From Phaeoceros laevis (taxonomy: Eukaryota > Anthocerotophyta > Anthocerotopsida > Notothyladales): DNA of 30,263 nucleotides. Below are positions 26,705 to 30,263 of the stretch, piece by piece (the first letter of the stretch is position 1; every line of letters begins with the position of its first letter). Where the stretch lies: positions 1 to 30,263 of the forward strand of contig JBNGIQ010008557.1 in NCBI GenBank assembly GCA_049999765.1, read 5' to 3'. A program made the translations under genes and the position numbers. The notes under the pieces were generated by a model that ran no database searches, was not told the origin of the DNA, and was given only the letters and a program-made list of their open reading frames with translations.

Positions 26705-26875
26705 CGTCAAATTCGACGGAGCATATACTAATTTAATTTAATTAGATAGATACGATAGTCTACTAGTGAAGGAGTAAGTACTATAAGAGTGCTGTATTAT
26801 TAAAAGAAAAGGCATCGGTTACACAAAAATAAATAAATTATGCACACCCTAATCCAGACCAGTTATCACCTGTTT

Positions 26876-27308
26876 CTAGGTGCAAGGGTCTCTTGGTAGT
26901 CCCTCTGAGACCGTCAAAAATACTCTGTTGTTACCGCAAGTCTTAGCACCCGCCTGGCAAGACGCTCCCTCCTCCGTGAGCCAGGCATGGTGCACCAAAG
27001 CACTGCATGACATTGCTCCCAAAAATACTCCTGGAGTGCATTTGTGTGCAAGTTCCAGCGCTCCACACTTGTCTCTGCTGTAGAGAATGCAAGTCACCTG
27101 GGTGATGCACTTAGAGTAGGAACAAAAACAAGTCGCTGCTGTCAATCCTCAAGTCTGGGGAGCAGTATGCATAAAGCATCTCCAAGACCGCTGCTGGCAC
27201 ACCTCTTGGCCAACTGTTGTTGATCAAGAACACGAATCTCTCATACTCCGCAACATAGATAGGATTAGTGCAGGTGGCGGGATTGCTCACAGGAACATCA
27301 TAGTACAC
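26876..27308 (-). pseudogene. Unknown ORFs next to a primer-binding-like site
   Basis: Two overlapping open frames. 27308-27111 reads YYDVPVSNPATCTNPIYVAE, YERFVFLINNSWPRGVPAAV, LEMLYAYCSPDLRI. 27145-26876 is Cys-rich: CILYSRDKCGALELAHKCTP, GVFLGAMSCSALVHHAWLTE. They start directly after a primer-binding-like site (27312-27323), as the leader ORFs of copia A and B do. Not recognised; probably the leader of a fourth copia element. 26705-26875 holds nothing I recognise. Confidence 0.4.
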
Positions 27309-27311
27309 ATC

Positions 27312-27323
27312 GCTTGGATACCA
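27312..27323 (-). promoter_or_regulatory. Degenerate primer-binding site of a fourth copia-like element
   Basis: Minus strand TGGTATCCAAGC matches the canonical TGGTATCAGAGC at 10 of 12 bases. The sequence before it ends in CA (ACTATTCA), as an LTR should, and shares ATCGATCCTAA with the LTR end of copia A. The presumed LTR remnant is about 27324-27499. Confidence 0.5.
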
Positions 27324-27499
27324 TGAATAGTTTAGGATCGATTAGATTAGGCGGTAACACACACTTGGTGTCACCACATTGTGAACGGCTACAACCATAA
27401 TATCGATCGTATTAGGTCAAGTTCATAATATCCTACTTAACCTAATGACTGGACTACTAACTACATTTAATATATTGTTTCATAAATTTCCACTAAGCA

Positions 27500-27615
27500 C
27501 AATAAGAGTGTGTGAGTGTGATTGTGTGAGTGCAGGTGAGAGTGCAATAGGTTTCTCACCGGTGTGAACAATAAGATCTTGCCTTATGGTAGACACTGCA
27601 CGACAAACGTCACAC
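27500..27615. repeat. Third, diverged copy of the hairpin-bearing repeat
   Basis: Resembles the 3' part of the 132-bp repeats (GTGTGAACAATAAGATCTTG; AGACACTGCACGACA). Its hairpin is GGTGAGA (27535-27541) with TCTCACC (27554-27560): the stem changed on both sides yet still pairs. On the minus strand it encodes CDVCRAVSTIRQDLIVHTGE then KP, like a C2H2 finger plus linker. 27616-27912 holds nothing else recognised. Confidence 0.65.
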
Positions 27616-27912
27616 GACGTTCCTCCATAAATGTAGGGGAAGAAATATACATGATGCAACCTCCTGGGTATGCTGAAAGGAAACGAAAGTATATAACACG
27701 GTAGATTCCGAGCTCGTAGGTATGCTGAAAAGAAAGAGGGAATCATGCTCACTCTGCAGGCATTATTCCCTTTTGCTCATAGAAAGTCCACAAACTTTGC
27801 CAGGCCGTTACGGAATGTTATATGGAAAGAAGGCCTACTATAAGCATGCCCGCTACCACTAGTAGTGAACAAGACAAGCCAAGTTTTGACTTGACGTAGC
27901 CCTGGAACCCAT

Positions 27913-28050
27913 CTTTTTTTTTGGACTTTTCTTAGAGAAGGTCATGCTTATTCAATAGATTTTTCTTTAAGATCTTTCACTTGTGCCAATATCAGCCTGC
28001 TTGCTATCTTGGGCTGTGAATAGGGTGAGCAAGATTAGATCCCGCTTAAA
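27913..28050. repeat. Short dispersed repeat, copy 1 (poly-T head)
   Basis: Starts with a T run and GGACTTTTCTTAGAGAAG, then GTCATGCTTATTCA, ATCAGCCTGC and GTGAGCAAGATTAGATCCC. Shares this order with the copies at 28073, 29047 and 29255. T-run at one end is consistent with a poly(A)-tailed short element inserted on the minus strand. Confidence 0.8.
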
Positions 28051-28072
28051 CCCTACATTGTAAACAACATTA

Positions 28073-28262
28073 TTTTTTTGGAGCTTTTTTTAGGGGAGCT
28101 CATGCTCATTCATTAGATTAAATATTTCTTTAAGATCTTTGACTTGTGCCACTATCAGCCTGCCCGCTAGCACTGGGCTGTGAGTAGGGTGAGCAAGATT
28201 AGATCCCACTTGCACCCTGCAACACTTAGGCATGAGGTTCCAAACCACCCAGAGGTCGGACG
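28073..28262. repeat. Short dispersed repeat, copy 2
   Basis: T run, GGAGCTTTTTTTAGGGGAGC, TCATGCTCATTCATTAGAT, CACTATCAGCCTGCCCGCTA, GTGAGCAAGATTAGATCCC, and a tail GGTTCCAAACCACCCAGAGG. Closest to copy 1. Confidence 0.82.
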
Positions 28263-28406
28263 GAAAGCCATGGATACCATAGTCGGCCTATAGCCTCAAA
28301 CTAAAGCGCTCTAGGCTATAAGACTCCACGCTGAGGCCGCTGTAACATGAGGCCACCTACTAAAACAGATTAGACAATAAGACTCCGGACCCTTACAGAC
28401 AGGCCA

Positions 28407-28447
28407 CAAAATCTAGATTTTGGCCAGATTTCGGGTCCGAAATCTGG
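28407..28447. repeat. Two adjacent palindromes
   Basis: CAAAATCTAGATTTTG (28407-28422) is a perfect 16-bp palindrome. Directly after it, CCAGATTTCGG (28424-28434) and CCGAAATCTGG (28437-28447) form a perfect 11-bp inverted repeat with a 2-base loop. The surroundings (28263-28700 and on to 29046) show no gene I can support. Confidence 0.85.
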
Positions 28448-29046
28448 ATTTCAACCAGTTTTTGTCGAAATCCTCCTCGGACTGACCGATGAGCTGGCAC
28501 AGCTTTGGTGCAGCTTTGGACAAAAGGAAGAAAGGAAGATGCCTCGAATGCACAGACCAAGGGCAAATGGGCCGTCAGGCAGCTGCTGAACCGGGTAGGT
28601 TTCAGGCAGACATACGTCAGGACTCGCGAGGAAAGCTGAGCTAACGTCACAAAGTCAAGGACCGTAGTCTCGTACTGAACCAGCTCAGCAGGGCTTCAGA
28701 ACCCAAGGATGCAACTGACCATCACCGCAAGGGCATCTCCAACCTCCGAATCCACTCCTCTTACAATTCACTCAGACACAAGGACGAGTGCTTCGAACAG
28801 AAAGGATGGACCACGCCTTAGACAATCCACCAAAGAACAGAATGTCTGGCTTGGCTATTTGAAGCCCATGACTGATGAAACCCTAGCCTACTCCAATAAT
28901 GCAGCGCCGCAAGCCTAGCATAGCAGAAAGGATCAACCTACAGCTGGCTTTCCGCTCATAGCGATTCTTCTAGATAGGCTACTTGCCCAAGGCAAAATGT
29001 AAACAACTAATAGCAAAATGCTGCTTTTTGCCTTGACGGTCCTCCA

Positions 29047-29254
29047 TTTTTTTTTTAGAGCTTTTTTTAGAGGAGCTCATGCTAAACATTAGATATTACA
29101 ATACAAAACATTCCACTTTAGCCACTATCAGCTCGTCCTCTATCACGGGACAGTGGACAGGGTAGGCTGGTTGCACACAGCTTAACCCTGGAATCCCTGG
29201 GCACGAGGTCCCAAACATCCCGAGGGTTGGACTTAATGAGAGAAGTGGAGAAGG
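29047..29254. repeat. Short dispersed repeat, copy 3 (tandem with copy 4)
   Basis: About 208 bp from the T run through TTAGAGCTTTTTTTAGAGGA, GCTCATGCTAAACATTAGAT, CAGTGGACAGGGTAGGCTGG to AATGAGAGAAGTGGAGAAGG. Copy 4 starts at the next base, head to tail. Confidence 0.88.
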
Positions 29255-29462
29255 TTTTTTAGAGCTTTTTTAGGGGAGCTCATGCTAAACTTTAGATATT
29301 GCATTATGTACAAAGCATTCCACATTAGCCACTATCAGCTTGTCCTCTACTACGAGACAGTGGACAGGGTAGGCTGGTTGCACACCAGCCTAATCCTGAA
29401 ACCCATGGGCACGAAGTCCCAACCAACTCGAGGGTTGGATTAAATGAGAGAAGTGGAGAAGG
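29255..29462. repeat. Short dispersed repeat, copy 4
   Basis: Same order as copy 3 (TTAGAGCTTTTTTAGGGGAG, CTCATGCTAAACTTTAGAT, CAGTGGACAGGGTAGGCTGG, AATGAGAGAAGTGGAGAAGG). Copies 3 and 4 resemble each other more than copies 1 and 2, so they are a local duplication. Confidence 0.88.
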
Positions 29463-29472
29463 TCTTCAGGCC

Positions 29473-29775
29473 CTAGCTGGGCAGCTGCTGCAATTGTTCC
29501 AGTAAGGCAGGAAAAATATTCATTCGGTTTAACTTAATACTATGAAGCCAGAGGGCCGGGAAGTCAACAAAACATGAAACGTGCTGTATGCTGGATACAA
29601 TACCAAAAACTTCTCCCCAATTACTGGACCATTTCTCCACGGCCTTGTGCTGCTTTTGAGAGTCCTTGAGGAGGAACTTCACCTGCAGCTGTAACCAACC
29701 TGGCTGACAAGCCAGCTTAAGGTGCGAGACAACATTGTGCAAGAGGACTGAAAAGTTACTATTTGACATAGACAT
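29473..29775 (-). CDS. Hypothetical ORF
   Basis: 100 codons with ATG start: MSMSNSNFSVLLHNVVSHLK, LACQPGWLQLQVKFLLKDSQ, KQHKAVEKWSSNWGEVFGIV. Composition looks protein-like (Leu/Lys/Trp, possible helices) but I recognise no domain, and it follows repeats directly. It may be a remnant of an element or a chance ORF. Confidence 0.25.
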   Translation of the reverse strand: MSMSNSNFSVLLHNVVSHLKLACQPGWLQLQVKFLLKDSQKQHKAVEKWSSNWGEVFGIVSSIQHVSCFVDFPALWLHSIKLNRMNIFPALLEQLQQLPS

Positions 29776-29789
29776 AAGCCAGTCACATC

Positions 29790-30263
29790 TGGCCCATCAT
29801 GGATGTGGAACTTATAGAACCCTAAAGAACAGAAAAACCTATTAGGAACCTAAATACACTTATGGATCTTGTAGAAAAATTCCAAAAGCACACAGAACAA
29901 ATATGGAATCAAGAAGCAGAAACAAGTTAAAAACATAGCATACTAAAAAGATGTAAGAAACTGTATGAACAGAATTGGAAATATAAATAAAATAAAATAA
30001 AACTTTCACTTTTAATAGATGTAGCAGGGATTGTTAACAATCATAAGAACCTAAGTAACTATAAAGAACAGAGAGTTATGAAGAAAATAATAAAGAACAA
30101 GTATTGTTGATAGTTAGAATGTAAATGCAAGCATATAGAAAAAAAAAGTAATACATGAATCTAAAGAACATAAAAAACTCTTACAAACATAAATAAACAA
30201 ATTAATGATTGATCGCACTGAAAAAACACAAAAGAACAAATCTTGGAATAAAGGGGCATAAAC
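29790..30263. other. AT-rich region without recognised genes
   Basis: A-rich on the plus strand, with AAAGAACA-type words recurring (near 29824, 30063, 30089, 30163, 30231) and a short AATAAAATAAAATAAAA run near 29985-30002. No ORF or repeat boundary that I can support. Confidence 0.7.

Noticed and set aside
28709-28918. 69-codon plus-strand ORF.
   Set aside because: Short, Ser/Thr-rich, unsupported by neighbours, and inside a repeat-rich region.

Overview
The window is a graveyard of nested retrotransposons from a eukaryotic genome. I see no intact host gene, tRNA, rRNA or CRISPR array. Plant-type Ty1/copia and Ty3/gypsy polyproteins, primer-binding sites complementary to initiator tRNA-Met, a 100-N scaffold gap and gypsy elements carrying a cytosine-5 DNA methyltransferase domain suggest a streptophyte (charophyte) alga such as Chara or Klebsormidium. 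This organism call is inference.

Layout. (1) 1-1300: 3' end of a copia element on + (RNase H remnant), followed by an antisense ORF. (2) 1512-5241 (+): a 5'-truncated Ty3/gypsy element, 'gypsy D', ordered methyltransferase, reverse transcriptase, RNase H, integrase, PHD finger. Its PHD finger is cut at 5241 and resumes at 22130. (3) 5242-22129 (-): 'copia A', inserted in the PHD codons with a 5-bp target duplication GTGTG and a 276-bp LTR plus primer-binding site at the right end. (4) Inside copia A's gag lies 'gypsy C' (about 13172-20096, -), ordered gag, protease, methyltransferase, reverse transcriptase, RNase H (cut). (5) 6312-13171 (-): 'copia B', near-complete, with 246-bp LTRs of about 97% identity. 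It abuts gypsy C RNase H on one side and copia A RNase H on the other, without a target duplication, so sequence was probably deleted by LTR recombination. (6) 22225-22935: gypsy D 3' tail with a duplicated 132-bp segment. (7) 22936-26377 (+): a different retroelement with a Penelope-like reverse transcriptase. (8) 26440-30263: minisatellite, a probable copia 5' remnant, a third copy of the 132-bp-type repeat, four copies of a short poly-T-headed repeat, and AT-rich sequence.

The most interesting system is the gypsy lineage. Two divergent copies, on opposite strands, both carry a DNMT-type methyltransferase between protease and reverse transcriptase, and the copy that still has its integrase ends in a PHD finger. 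One element therefore combined a chromatin 'writer' (DNA methylation) with a likely chromatin 'reader' (PHD) on the integrase. A second theme is extra ORFs in the copia elements: antisense ORFs between pol and the 3' LTR in all three copies, two of which encode recognisably homologous proteins, and ORFs placed just after the primer-binding site. All elements are broken by frameshifts and stops; most stops fall where Gln or Trp is expected, as cytosine deamination would produce.
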